A stretch of DNA of 64,000 bases. It comes from Owenia fusiformis. Its lineage: Eukaryota; Annelida; Polychaeta; Sabellida; Oweniidae. Under the pieces are notes generated by a model. The model ran no database searches, was not told where the DNA came from, and worked only from the letters and a program-made list of their open reading frames with translations. The stretch covers positions 24,079,759 through 24,143,758 of the forward strand of contig CAIIXF020000009.1 of the NCBI GenBank assembly GCA_903813345.2. Reading direction: 5' to 3'. Both the position numbers and the translations under genes were made by a program. Below, piece by piece: positions 10,901 through 23,148 of the stretch (its first letter is position 1; every line of letters starts with the position of its first letter).

Positions 10901-13900
10901 TGATGCTACCTAACCTTAGTTGTTACAAAATCATGCATAATTTCAGTATGAATCCATTTTTATTAGATATCATGTAAAATGAACCAAATGGATAACAATT
11001 TTATTTCTGTATATAGAATTCAATCTTACAAACTACAGTAATGTTTAAAGCACCCATTCTTACAAAATATTGTTAGGCCTATGTTTTAATTGAAAAATAT
11101 ATAGGGCACCAATTAAAATATTACTCAGCATATTATTCACCACTGTGATCATAAAAAAATATGTATGTCATATGTTCATTGGGAGTTATTTGGCAATCAC
11201 ACACTATAGAAAAATCTTAATTCCACAATTTAGGTTTCAAGCCTGCAACAACCAGCTTTCTAAAAACAACAAAAGGAGATAGTTTTACAGGCTTGTAAAT
11301 CTAAGGCGTGAACTACAAATCTCAAGTACAAAAGAACAATGAGCTAATAATACAGGGTAAAGTCTCCGACACTGCTAACAAATATCACACAGACTTCAAT
11401 AGTCAATTGGCCTCCTCCAAAAATAGAGTATTTTCTAACAATTATTCTGGAGTCCTAAATGATGACAATGGTAAATATTTGCGTGACATGAAAATATTAA
11501 ACTGTTGTTTATGATCAAACACACTGTAAAAGCTTTCACGGAAAAAAAGAAATATATAGTTGTACTTATAAAATGGCAATATTTGCTACCATATCTTTGG
11601 CATACAAGTTTAGTCACAACACAGAAATGCTGTGAAATTGTTGTAATAAAACCATGCACAATTTTAGAAAAATCTCCCACAATTACACCTGAGAATACAT
11701 TTAAGAAGAGAACTTATACAGAAATTGTGCACGATTTTATTACATTATGATCCTAATAGCGTTCCATTTCAGAACAATTTAACTTCAAAACACTGAAAAG
11801 CCTTTCACCAAAACTATATACATACTTGTACTTGAAAAATGGCAATATTTGCTGCCAATTCTTTGGTATACAAGTTTAGTCACAACACAGAAATGCTGTG
11901 AAATTGTTGTAATAAAATCATGCACAATTTTAGAAAAATCTCCGACAATTACACCAGAGTGTACATTTAAAAGTCAAAGAGAATTTATACAGAAATTGCG
12001 CATGATTTTATTACATTATGATGCTAATAGCGTTCCATTTCAGAACAATTCAACTTCAAACCACTGAAAAGCCTTTCACCAAAACTTTATATATATATAT
12101 ATACATTCTTGTACTTGAAAAATGGCAATATTTGCTGCCAATTCTTTGGTATACAAGTTTAGTTACAACACAGAAATGCTGTGAAATTGTTGTAATAAAA
12201 TCATGCACAATTTTAGTGGTATCTCCCACAATTACAAGAGAGTACATTTAATAGTCTAAGAGAACTTATACAGAAATTGTGCATGATTTTATTACATTAT
12301 GATGCTTGTAGCGTTCCATTTCAGAACAATTTGACTCCCAAACACTAAAAAGCCTTTATCCAAAACTATATACATACTTGTACTTGAAAAATAGCAATAA
12401 TTGCTGCCAATTCTCTGGCATACAAGTTTAGACACAACACAGAAATGCTGTGAAATTGTTGTAATAAAACCATGCACAATTTAGTAGAATCTCCCGCAAT
12501 TACAACGTAGTGTACATTTAAGCCAAAGAGCACTTGTACAGAAATTGTGCATGATTTTATTACATTATGATTCTAGTAGCGTTCCATTTCAGAACAATTC
12601 AACTTCAAAACACTGAAGCCTTTCACCAAAACTATATATATATATACATTCTTGTACTTGAAAAATGGCAATATTTGCTGCCAATTCTTTGGTATACAAG
12701 TTTAGTTACAACACAGAAATGCTGTGAAATTGTTGTAATAAAACCATGCACAATTTTAGTAGAATCTCCCACAATTACATATGAGTGTACATTTAATAGT
12801 CTAAGAGAACTTATACAGAAATTGTGCATGATTTTATTACATTATGATGTTAGTAGCGTTCCATTTCAGAAAAATTCAACTTCAAAACACTGAAAAGCCT
12901 TTCACCAAAACTAAATATATATGTATACATACTTGTACTTGAAAATGGCAATATTTGCTGCCAATTCTTTGGCATACAAGTTCAGTCACAACACAGAAAT
13001 GCTGTGAAATTGTTGTAATAAAACCATGCACAATTTTAGTAGAATCTCCCACAATGACATGAGTGTACATTTAATAGTCTAGGAATAGTCTAGAGAACTT
13101 ATACAGAAATTGTGCATGATTTTATTACATTATGATGATGGTAGCGTTCCATTTCAGGACAATTTAACTTCAAAACACTGAAAAGCCGTTCACCAAAACT
13201 ATATATATATATATACATACTTGTACTTGAAAAATGGCAATATTTGCTGCCAATTCTTTGGCATACAAGTTTAGTCACAACACAGAAATGCTGTGAAATT
13301 GTTGTAATAAAATCATGCACAATTTTAGTAGAATCTCCCACAATTACACCTGGGAGTACATTTAATAGTCTAAGAGCACTTATATAGAAATTGTGCATGA
13401 TTTTATTACATTATGATTCTAGTAGAGATCCATTTCAGAACAATTCAACTTCAAAACACTGAAAAGGCTTTCACCAAAACTAAATATATATACAAACATA
13501 CTTGTACTTGAAAAATGACACTATTTGCATCCAGTCCTTTTGGCATACAAGTTAAGACACAAAACAGTAATGCTGTGAAATTGTTGTTATAAAACCATGC
13601 ACAATTTTAGTAGAATCTCCCAAAATTACATGAGTGTACATTTAATAGTCTAAGAGAACTTAAAGGCCTACAGAAATTGTGCATGATTTTATGACATTAT
13701 GATGCTGGTAGCGTTCCATCTCAGAATAACTTACTTTTAACACTCTGTAAAAACTTTTTACACCAAAAGTATTTACACATACTTGTACTTGAAAATAGCA
13801 ATATTAGACACAACACAGAAATGCTGTGAAATTGTTGTAACAAAACCATGCACAATTTTAATCCTCTTCGCAGATGCAATTTTAATAGTATTTTCCACAA

Positions 13901-14046
13901 TTACAGCTGAGTGTACATTTAGAACTTATATAGAAATTGTGCATGACTTTATTACATTATGATGCTACCTAACCTTAGTTGTTACAAAATCATGCATAAT
14001 TTCAGTATGAATCCATTTTTATTAGATATCATGTAAAATGAACCAA
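7925..14046. repeat. Two tandem 3,059-bp higher-order satellite units
   Basis: Unit 1 is about 7925-10984 and unit 2 about 10985-14046. From the AGGCCTATGTTTTAATTG phrase (about 8015 and 11074) to GAACCAA (10987 and 14046) I found no difference between the copies at offset 3059. The first ~85 bases of each unit differ by several substitutions and small indels. Each unit starts with about 600 bp of unique sequence and then carries 8-9 diverged satellite monomers. All ORFs here occur identically in both copies and are not genes. Confidence 0.9.
8450..10920. repeat. Satellite monomers, ~270-290 bp, with internal dyad
   Basis: The landmark CGTTCCATTTCAG recurs at 8701, 8972, 9253, 9521, 9798 and 10086, so monomers are 268-288 bp. 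Each carries ACTTGTACTTGAAAAATGGC, a (TA)n tract of variable length and ACACAGAAATGCTGTGAAAT. Each also has an inverted pair, GTAATAAAATCATGCACAAT versus ATTGTGCATGATTTTATTAC, separated by about 70-85 bp. The second higher-order unit repeats this at 11509-13979. Confidence 0.85.
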
Positions 14047-14500
14047 GAGACAATATGCCTTTGATTTCATTTGAAATTATGCATGATTTTATGACATAAT
14101 GATGATTTAGCGTTTCATTTTTGGACACTTCAAGTTCAAATTACGACAATGGTTCACATAAATAAAAATGTCCTGATGCCATTGAAATTGCAAGAACCTT
14201 TTATTTAGCATGTTATCTAGTCCAAACCAATTGAGAGCGATGTTGTTTTTCATGTGCAAAGTGGTTATTAAAATAATTCGGAAGCTTTCTAATTTTCACA
14301 ATCTTACTTATTTGTTGAACCTGAAAGTATGTAGCAATATTAATTTTAAGAATGACTAAAAAGTGTCTCTTACTCATTGATCACCCTTGTTTACAAACAT
14401 GAGGAAATCATTCAGATGGTGGTGTAACTAGCTCTTGAGCTGCCACATTGTAAAGAAAATAACCAATGACAATTTTTAAATGAAATGGGGCAGTTTAAGT
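14047..14500. other. Spacer with a decayed satellite fragment
   Basis: Near 14075-14140 there is a weak satellite relative (GAAATTATGCATGATTTTAT, then GATGATTTAGCGTTTCATTT). The rest shows no gene or repeat that I recognise. Confidence 0.4.
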
Positions 14501-15169
14501 CAGGGAGTAGAAACGCGTCCAGTATTTTTGTCTGGTACAAACCAAGATACTGGACGCAGACCTCCATTTTTAGATCCAGAGAGAGGTAGGTGTGATTTTA
14601 ATTGGTAGCTTGTGATCGTTTTACAGCATTTCCTAACCTAGAAACAGGCTCTACATCAGATTCCCAGTACACTGAAGAACACACAGTTATTATAAAATGA
14701 CAGCCATTCATCTAGATTTTTTGTAATGTGGGGTTAAGCACAGAAATACTTTGATTTTTCGCAGGAAATACACAAACTAAGTCAGATTTCTTTTTATTTA
14801 CCATTTCATTGACAAGATATGCAATTTTCTTGTGTATGGAATAAGAATACAGCTTCCAGTCGACAGATTTTAGCTTTGAAATGATCGAAAATAGAAAATG
14901 ATGAAGTGTAAAGAAATATCGGATGAAATGAAAATGTACTGGACGCAAGTCATCCTGTATTAACAGAGGCTCGCATCCAGATCCAGTACATTTTTTATTT
15001 CGTCCAGTCTTCTATGACCTGTTTTTAGGTAAGGGCACACTATAAAACGTTCACAGGCTGCCAAGTAAAATAAAATTACACCTACCTCACTCTGGATCAA
15101 AAATGGAGGTCTGCGTCCAGTATTTTCAGTTGTACCAGACGAAAATACTGGACGCGTTTCTATACCCTG
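14501..15169. mobile_element. 669-bp non-autonomous TIR transposon, 5-bp target duplication
   Basis: Inverted ends of about 85 bp start CAGGGAGTAGAAACGCGTCC on the left and CAGGGTATAGAAACGCGTCC on the right (reverse-complemented). Both continue with GTCTGGTACAA and CTGGACGCAGACCTCCATTT. The pentamer TAAGT flanks both sides (14496-14500 and 15170-15174). Subterminal copies of the TACTGGACGC motif recur inside. There is no transposase ORF. The right end lies 25 bp from the stop codon of the neighbouring protease gene. Confidence 0.8.
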
Positions 15170-15194
15170 TAAGTAAGACTTAAAAGGATCTGTA

Positions 15195-17028
15195 TCAAAG
15201 GGGTTGGGTGGACGACAATGATGCTTTAAATATCTGTCTCAAATCAATGTTATATGATACCAGCCAATCAATGAGGACTAATCTCAACTGATCATTGAAA
15301 TCAGATATCTCATGCAGGTATCTCAGCTTCTCTACATTTTCATGCTTTTCGTTAAACACCATTGCTTTAAATAGCACTGGGTCAAGTGTGGCAATAACAA
15401 AGCTGATAATCACTGCAACTCCGCAAATTTCATTGCAAACCTGCAGGGGCATATATTGGGAACATTTGGCCTGACAGACATGGGGTGAGTTAGAAAAATC
15501 CTCAACTTTGTTAGGAACATGTCCATACTTGTATTTCGGATTTTCATCAAGTGAAAGGTTCTGGAGGGTATACTGAATTATTCCAGGGAGGGATTCAGGC
15601 ATGCTCCATCCGAGAGAGTCACAATACACCACTGAATGATTCCAAGACTGATAAACACAAAAGGTGAAGTGAGTGGCAGATATTTCAGTTGTATTAAAAT
15701 CAACTTTGTTGCCAAGTGTACCAACAAAGTTCATGAAAATAATCTGAAACATTTTCTTTTTGAATGACTTGATTTCATTAGCTAAGTTATCATGACAACG
15801 TTTAGGGTAAGAACTGTTAATGAAAAAAGTAGGAATTGCTTGGGGAAGAGTTTTGAGGAGACTACCATAAAAATCCATCAAATTATTGTTTATTAATTCC
15901 TTCATGACCAGATCCTTGACATTTTCAATGGTATACTCTGCACCATTAATTGTTCTCGGGATAGGTACATTAATAGGAAAGGGAAACACTGTATCATCAC
16001 ACCAACTCAGGTTTTTATGAAAATATAAAATATTTTCAAGATTTACACTTTTTTCTGCAAAGTCTAAACCATTCAAGAGCACTTGATTAAACCAAATGTT
16101 CACACCATATTTAAACGAATCTGCAACAGACTCATTAGGTTGATCAGACCAAGCATTTACATCAATACAATCAGATTCACTGTCAGGTAAGCTTGAAGCT
16201 GTCGAAGATAAAATGTGAGTCTCTTCCACATGATTAAACCAAATATTCCTCCTTGATTCGGATTCAAGGCAAGCTAGGCCTGGCTTTATCAAACATGGTA
16301 CATCAGACAATGATTTGCCAGATATGCTTGTTTCACAAGGGTAGTCTTTTCGGTCCAGCAGGACTTTACTCCAACTCCCTCCTCCTCCCTCCTTTAAATA
16401 GGCTGAAGTTACAAAAAATAACATTCATCAAGAAATTTATTTTAGTGAAACAATAGGGGAAAACGCATATTTACATTATAAATAAAAATGTGCAGTGATT
16501 TAACTTTCAATTTTTCCGTATGTGGTTAACAAAATGTGTGACCCATCATCTAGGAGAGGAATCACACATATCATCTATATTTACATCTGCCTACAGTAGA
16601 TTGCATTGATTAATTGATTTATAATTTAGAAGCAATCTAAATATTTGTCATTAAATTATTAATATCATATCATATTTATTGGAAGTTATCTCTAAAGTAA
16701 CAAAAAAAATCTTCAAAATGTGAAGAGACCTTGCTATGTCATTCAACAAACAATATCAAACTTTTCTTAAAATTCACTGCCCGCACAACCCAAATTGGAG
16801 TTGTAACCTAAATCTCCATTCTGCTGACCCAAATCAAACTTAAACTGAATCAGATTTTTCGACCCATCTCACCCCTGGAGATCAATAAACTTGAAAAATT
16901 CCAGAATTTACATCACATTCGTCATTAAGCTACTTACCAGTGAGGTACACATGTAGTTTGTATGCACTTTTGTAAGCATTTTTTCTCCTTTTCTTTGCAA
17001 CACTCCTTTTCTTTGTAACATCTGTCAT
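15195..17028 (-). CDS. Ulp1-type (C48-like) cysteine protease domain protein, two exons
   Basis: Exon 1 is 17028-16938 (ATG at 17028, in-frame TGA just upstream). Exon 2 is 16402-15195. The join GTAAGT to TTCAG is in phase (1/2) and gives 432 residues. Exon 1 encodes a very basic start, MTDVTKKRSVAKKRRKNAYK, resembling a nuclear-localisation signal. The C-terminal third has the Ulp1/SENP layout: His275 in THFTFCVY, Asp292 in VVYCDSLGW, Gln351 and Cys357 in LQVCNEICGVAV (Q-x5-C-G-V). The residue after His is Phe where Trp is usual. An N-terminal motif is repeated (RRNIWFNHV, VNIWFNQV). Ulp1-fold proteases cleave ubiquitin-like modifiers, and copies also occur in DNA transposons. I cannot say whether this one is host or transposon-derived. 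A minus-strand AATAAA (14994-14999) lies inside the adjacent TIR element. Confidence 0.65.
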
Positions 17029-17511
17029 ATTTCACTCTACCAAAAATGTAAATTTTACAAGTTACTGTACAATATCATTATAAACTGCAGCATTTTTGAA
17101 AGTCAGAACAAATGTTTTGATAATAATTGCAATCCAAATTTTTGAAAATCGCAATCTAAATTTTAAAACATTCACAAGAAAGTGAAACTATTGTATAATA
17201 TGTTGTTTTGTTTTACGAATGTTCTATTTTGTTAAAGTAAGACACGTGGACTATAAATGCAATTTAATTACCTCTATCAGTTTTGGTTATATAATTTAGG
17301 CCCCCTTCTAAATTCCTCTTGTGACTTCTTTCATTATAGGGCCCACATCTAGATTTATATCATATCTGCAATAAAGCAAGTTTTGTCAATGAAGCAGTTA
17401 CTCATTTCAGAGCAAATCAAACTGATGTACAGTCATTTGACCCTCACAACATAATCCATGAATATTTATCAACATCAGTATGTTCCCTTGTTTTTGTTGT
17501 TGTTGTTTTTT
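17029..17511. other. Upstream region of the protease gene
   Basis: AT-rich sequence with a (TTG)n tract near 17493-17510. No exon or RNA gene was recognised. Confidence 0.35.
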
Positions 17512-17972
17512 TGGGTGGTTGATCCTCTGGATAATCGCCCCAGGCGGAAATATTTATCTAGTCAAAAATAAAATTGAAGTGTCTCGCCACATTGTTGGAC
17601 GAAAAATGAGCGGATTTTAAGATATTTTATTGTAGGAATGAACTATATGAATGAACCATATATCCCTATGATCTGCAGCAAATGGTTTGAATAATGAATT
17701 TAATTTTCTTCTTTCATTAAGGCCCATGCCTGATTTTACTATAGGCAATACATATGGTATTGTTTAATATTATGTTGTTGAAGAACAAAATATACCTATT
17801 GTTTTGATGCAGAATCTCCATAAGGTTTGCTACTGCATCCTAATGAACTTGTACACAAACCACTAGCTAATCATCACCTGACACTAACAGATGTCAACCA
17901 ACCTGAAAGTAGTCAAGACCATGTTAATGCAAGACCATATTAATGCAAGTTATTTCTCACAATCGTGAGCAT
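17512..17972. repeat. Local duplication, copy A (left part, interrupted)
   Basis: This segment matches 23149-23606 almost throughout, for example GGACGAAAAATGAGCGGATT and TGCTACTGCATCCTAATGAA. Its continuation is at 22743-22932, on the far side of the foldback element. It ends in CAT (17970-17972), the putative target-site duplication. Confidence 0.85.
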
Positions 17973-18134
17973 TAGTATAGTAGGAACAAGGGGTTCCCAT
18001 GCACCCATAAGGTGTGAATAAGTTACATACATTTTTGTAATCCCTAGGGTGTCTATTTAATGAATTCATTTGTTAACATTGCCAACTAATGTCCCATAGT
18101 ACTTTTATGGCGGCATCAGTTACCATGGTTACGC

Positions 18135-18885
18135 ATCTTTAGACATCTTACCTTGGTATCTTAAATCATTTGTAGCTCTGTCATTATTTGGTCTATAGAA
18201 ATGTTATTGGTACCAAATTGAACCTCTTTAAATTTCCAATAAATTTCTGATATTCAATAATGCAAATTATCTAATTTGCATAAATTATGACGTCATCAAT
18301 CTATTTTTGGTTCAGAATTTCCAACTATAGCAACGTATCTATTAGAACTGAGGCCGTATGGCAAAATTTCTGAAATGTTTTGTCCTTTATTCTATTAGTA
18401 GAAGGTATAAGCAACATAAAAGTGAAAACAGATTCAAAATTGAATCAGTATTACGAAAGTTATGTAACTTTCGAGGCAGCTATCGTGAATGTCATTATTT
18501 GACAATAATATACATACGTCTTACCTTGGAGTCTTGAATCAATGTAGCTTCGCCATTATTTGGTCTATAGAGATGATATTGGTATCTGATTAAACCTTAT
18601 TAAATTTACTATATGGTTGCAATATTCAGTTATGCAAATTAGCTAATTTGCATTAATTGTGACGTCATCAATCCATTTTTGGTTCAGAATATCCTAGTAT
18701 AGCAACATATCTATTAGAACTGAGACCGTATGACAGAATGTGTGCATAGTTTTGTCCCTTATTTGATGAGTGGAAGATATAAGCAACATAAAAGAGACAA
18801 CAAATCTTCAAAATTGGATCAGAATTAACAAAATTATCCAGCTTTGGAGGCAGCTACTGTGAACGTCATTGTTTGACAATTATAA
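18135..18885. repeat. Tandem ~372-bp repeats inside each foldback arm
   Basis: In the left arm TTGGTCTATAGARATG occurs at about 18188 and 18560, and TATTAGAACTGAGNCCGTAT recurs at the same spacing. The mirror copies are in the right arm (about 21830-22580). Each unit includes the palindrome TGACGTCA inside GACGTCATCAATC. Confidence 0.8.
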
Positions 18886-19449
18886 AAAGAATATTAAATT
18901 AACAAAAAAAAGTAACAACCATAGTTGTTTCAATCTTGTTGAGTAAAAATGTGCATGTATTGAACTGAACTAATAAGTATGTGGAAAGGTTACATGTATT
19001 TTGACTATCATTCACAGGGGTCAAAACGGTTATCTCGACCCTTTATATTAAAGATCCAATTTTATAATTTACCATGCACTTTCAATGATTCATATAAATA
19101 GTATACATATAGTCTGATTTTCATCATATTCATCATATTCTTCATATTCTTGATTCTTAAAGCATCTGAAGTATAAAGCATGATTAGAAGTGAAGATGAT
19201 TCATCATATGGTTTATGTAATATTTCTAACATTTCAGATGCTATGGTAACATCACTTGATAATGAGGTTTTTACATTTCACGTTCTTAATGAGTTAAAAT
19301 AAGTTATTCTCCCTTTGCGTTAGAGATAAATAGTCACATGAATTTGTTTAAAAAAATTAATTTAACCCCCTCCTGACAGCCCCCATATTTGAAGATTTTG
19401 GTGAAACCTGGCAAAATACATTAATTTTTAGGTTCCAGAAGCCCTAAAA

Positions 19450-21265
19450 AGCTATATGATGGCCCCCAGTGGCCCCAAGAATCTATAGGGGCCCCAAGTG
19501 GCCCCCAGAAGGTATACGATGGCCCCCAGAAGCTATACAAGGGCCCACAGAAACTATACTGTGGTCTCCAGAAGCTATATGGTGACCCCCAGTGGCCCTC
19601 AGAAGCTATATGATGGCCCCCAGAAGCTAATTAGTGGCCCCCAGGAGCTATACGGTGGCACCCAGAAGCTATACAGGGAACCCCAGTGGCCCCAAGAAGC
19701 TATACGATGGCCCCCAGAAGCTATACAGCAGCCCCCAGAAGCTACACGATGGCCCCCAGAATCTATATGATGGCCCCCAATGGCTCCCAGAAGCTATACA
19801 GGGCCCCCAGTAGCCCCTAGAAGCTATACGGTGGCCCCCAAAGCTATATGGTGGCCCATTGGGGAACACTGTATAGCTTCTGGAGGCCATCGTATAGCTT
19901 ATGGGGGCTACCGTATAGTTTCTGCGGGCCCTTGCATAGCTTCTGGGGGCCATCGTATAGCTTCTGGGAGCCACTGGGGGCCCCTGTATAGCTTCTGGGG
20001 GCTACAGTACAGTTTCTGCAGGCCCTTACATAGCTTCTGGGGGCCATCGTATAGCTTCTGGGAGCCACTGTGGGCCCCTTTATAGCTTCTGGGGGCCACT
20101 ATATAGCTTTCGGGGCCACTGGGGGCCACCGTATAGCTTCTAAGGGCTACTGGGGGGCCCTTTATAGCTTCTGGGAGCCATTGGGGGCCACCATATAGAT
20201 TCTGGGGGCCATTGTGTAGCTTCTGTGAACCACCATATAGCTCCTGAGGGTCACTATTTAGCTTCTGGGGGCCATCATATAGCCTATGAGGGCCACCGTA
20301 TAGCTTCTAGGGGCTACTGGGGGCCCTTCACATCTTCTGGGAGCCATTGGGGGCCATCATATAGATTCTGGGAGCCATCATGTAGCTTTTTGGGGCTCCT
20401 GTATAGCTTCTGGGGGCCATCGTATAGCTTCTGGGAGCCACTGTGGGCCCCTTTATAGCTTCTGGGGGTCACTATATAGCTTTCGGGGCCACTGGGGGCC
20501 ACGGTATAGCTTCTAAGGGCTACTGGGGGGCCCTTTATAGCTTCTGGGAGCCATTGGGGGCCACCATATAGATTCTGGGGGCCATTGTGTAGCTTCTGTG
20601 AACCACCATATAGCTCCTGAGGGTCACTATTTAGCTTCTGGGGGCCATCATATAGCCTATGAGGGCCACCGTATAGCTTCTAGGGGCTACTGGGGGCCCT
20701 TCACATCTTCTGGGAGCCATTGGGGGCCATCATATAGATTCTGGGAGCCATCATGTAGCTTTTTGGGGCTCCTGTATAGCTTCTGGGGGCCATCGTTTAG
20801 CTTCTTGGGGCCACTGGGGTCCCCTGTATAGCTTCTGGGAGCCACTGTATAGCTCCTGGGTGCCACTAATTAGCTTCTGGAGGCCATCATATAGCTTCCG
20901 AGGGGCACTGGGGGCCACCATATAGCTTCTGGAGACCATAGTATAGTTTCTGGGGGCCCTTGTATAGCTTCTGGGGGCCATCGTATAGCTTCTGGGGGCC
21001 CCCATATAGATTCTGGGGGCCACCGTTTAGCTTTTTGGGGCCACTGGGGGCCCCTGTATAGCTTCTGGGCGCCACCGTTTAGCTCCTGGGGGCTACAGGG
21101 TTTCCTGTATAGCTTCTGGGAGCCACCGTATAGCTCCTGGGGGCCACTATTCAGCTTCTGGGGGCCAACATATAGCTTCTTGGGAGCACAGTATAGCTTC
21201 TGGGGGCCACTTGGGGCCCCTGTATAGATTCTTGGGGCCACTGGGGGCCATCATATAGCTTCTGG
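19450..21265. repeat. ~22-bp minisatellite core with orientation switch
   Basis: The basic unit is CAGAAGCTATACGATGGCCC with one or two further C. Longer variants carry an inserted CAGTGGCCCC segment. Up to about 19858 the unit is in this orientation. After that it reads TATAGCTTCTGGGGGCC to the end. A 373-bp block (about 20125-20497) is repeated almost exactly at about 20498-20870. The outer units are mirror images across the element, so the palindrome extends from the arms into the core. ORFs here are repeat artefacts. Confidence 0.9.
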
Positions 21266-22742
21266 GGGCTTCTGGAACCTAATAATTAATGTATTTTGCC
21301 AGGTTTCACCAACATCTTCAAATATGGGGCTGTCAGGGGGGGGGGGGTTAAATTAATTAAGTTATAATTTTTCTAAACAAATTCATGCGACTATTTATCT
21401 CTAAAGCAAAGGGAGAATAACTTCTTTTTAACTCATTAAGAACGTGAAATGTAAAAACCTCATTATCAAGTGATGCTACCATAGCATCTGAAATGTTAGA
21501 AATATTACATAAACCATATGATGAATCATCTTCACTTCTAATCATGCTATATACTTCAGACGTTTAAGAATCAAGAATATGAAGAATATGATGAAAAGCA
21601 GACTATATGTATACTATTTATATGAATCATTGAAAGTGCATGGTTAATTATAAGATTGGATCTTTAATATACAGGGTCGAGATAACCATTTTGACCCCTG
21701 TGAATGATAGTCAAAATGCATGTAACCTTTCCACATACTTATTAGTTCAGTTCAATACATGCACATTTTAACTCAATAAGATTGAAACAACTATGGTTGT
21801 TACTTTTTTTGTTAATTTAATATTCTTTTTATAATTGTCAAACAATGACGTTCACAGTAGCTTCCTCCAAAGCTGGATAATTTTGTTAATTCTGATCCAA
21901 TTTTGAAGATTTGTTGTCTCTTTAATGTTGCTTATATCTTCCACTCATCAAATAAGGGACACAACTATGCACACATTCTGTCATACGGCCTCAGTTCTAA
22001 TAGATATGTTGCTATACTAGGATATTCTGAACCAAAAATGGATTGATGACGTCACAATTAATGCAAATTAGCTAATTTGCAAAACTGAATATTGTAACCA
22101 TATAGTAAATTTAATAAGGTTTAATCAGATACCAATATCATCTCTATAGACCAAATAATGGCGAAGCTACATTGATTCAAGACTCCAAGGTAAGACGTAT
22201 GTATATTATTGTCAAATAATGACATTCACGATAGCTGCCTCGAAAGTTACATAACTTTCGTAATACTGATTCAATTTTGAATCTGTTTTCACTTTTATGT
22301 TGCTTATACCTTCTACTAATAGAATAAAGGACAAAACTTTTCAGAAATTTTGCCATACGGCCTCAGTTCTAATAGATACGTTGCTATAGTTGGAAATTCT
22401 GAACCAAAAATAGATTGATGACGTCATAATTTATGCAAATTAGATAATTTGCATAATTGAATATCATAAATTTATTGGAAATTTAAAGAGGTTCAATTTG
22501 GTACCAATATCATTTCTATAGACCAAATAATGACAGAGCTACAAATGATTTAAGATACCAAGGTAAGATGTCTAAAGATGTGTAACCATGGTAACTGAAT
22601 GCCGCCATAAAAGTACTATGGGACATTAGTTGGCAATGTTAACAAATGGATTCATTAAATAGACACCCTAGGGATTACAAAAATGTATGTAACTTATTCA
22701 CACCTTATGGGTGCATGGGAACCCCTTGTTCCTACTATACTA

Positions 22743-22932
22743 CATGTCATTAACTTGTGTAAGGATCCTGGGTTGATCGTGGCAGTGATTATAGAAGACT
22801 GGTGCGTCTGTAGCCTTCATGTGACATTTATTTACTCACTTCGAGAGCCATGTTGGATTTTGAAACTTATGGCTCTCCACCAGGCAATTGAAAGCTAAAT
22901 AATAGTGACCTTTAAAACACAAATAATGTGAA
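22743..22932. repeat. Local duplication, copy A (right part)
   Basis: Matches 23604-23792 (AAGGATCCTGGGTTGAT, GAAGACTGGTGCGTCTGTAG, ATGGCTCTCCACCAGGCAAT). Similarity stops after AATAATGTGA. Confidence 0.85.
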
Positions 22933-23148
22933 TATGCCAGTGAATTCATAGATAGGGCCCAATGAATGATATTTTTTTACATTTCATGTGTAATGATTTA
23001 TGACATTTCAAATCAATATTCTGTGTATCAACAATAATGTCTAAAAAATAATTAGAGGTTATGTCACTATCGTGGCATATACAGTATACCCTAGGTTTAC
23101 TGTGATAAATGATCTGGCCTCGAGAGACCCGTTGATGATGATGCAATG

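Larger units (their letters stand above)
17973..22742. mobile_element. 4.77-kb foldback element with ~1.48-kb inverted arms
   Basis: The ends are perfectly inverted (TAGTATAGTAGGAACAAGG and its complement). The left arm runs to about 19450 and the right arm starts about 21255. The trinucleotide CAT lies on both sides (17970-17972 and 22743-22745). The uninterrupted duplicate at 23604-23606 has a single CAT followed by the same GTNATTAAC, so this is an empty site. The arms hold two diverged ~372-bp repeats. The centre is a minisatellite that inverts its orientation. No transposase is encoded, so movement would need a protein in trans. The superfamily is undetermined; a 3-bp duplication with such long arms is not diagnostic. 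Confidence 0.88.

Noticed and set aside
8249-13398. Many 60-108-residue ORFs sharing CCEIVVIK or HFCVVTKLVCQR segments
   Set aside because: They are on both strands of satellite monomers, repeat with the array period and are identical between the two 3,059-bp units. They are repeat artefacts, not a gene family.
19498-21241. Overlapping APRSYT-type and GHRIAS-type repeat proteins
   Set aside because: All frames of the minisatellite are open on both strands because of the repeat composition. There is no start context or unique domain.
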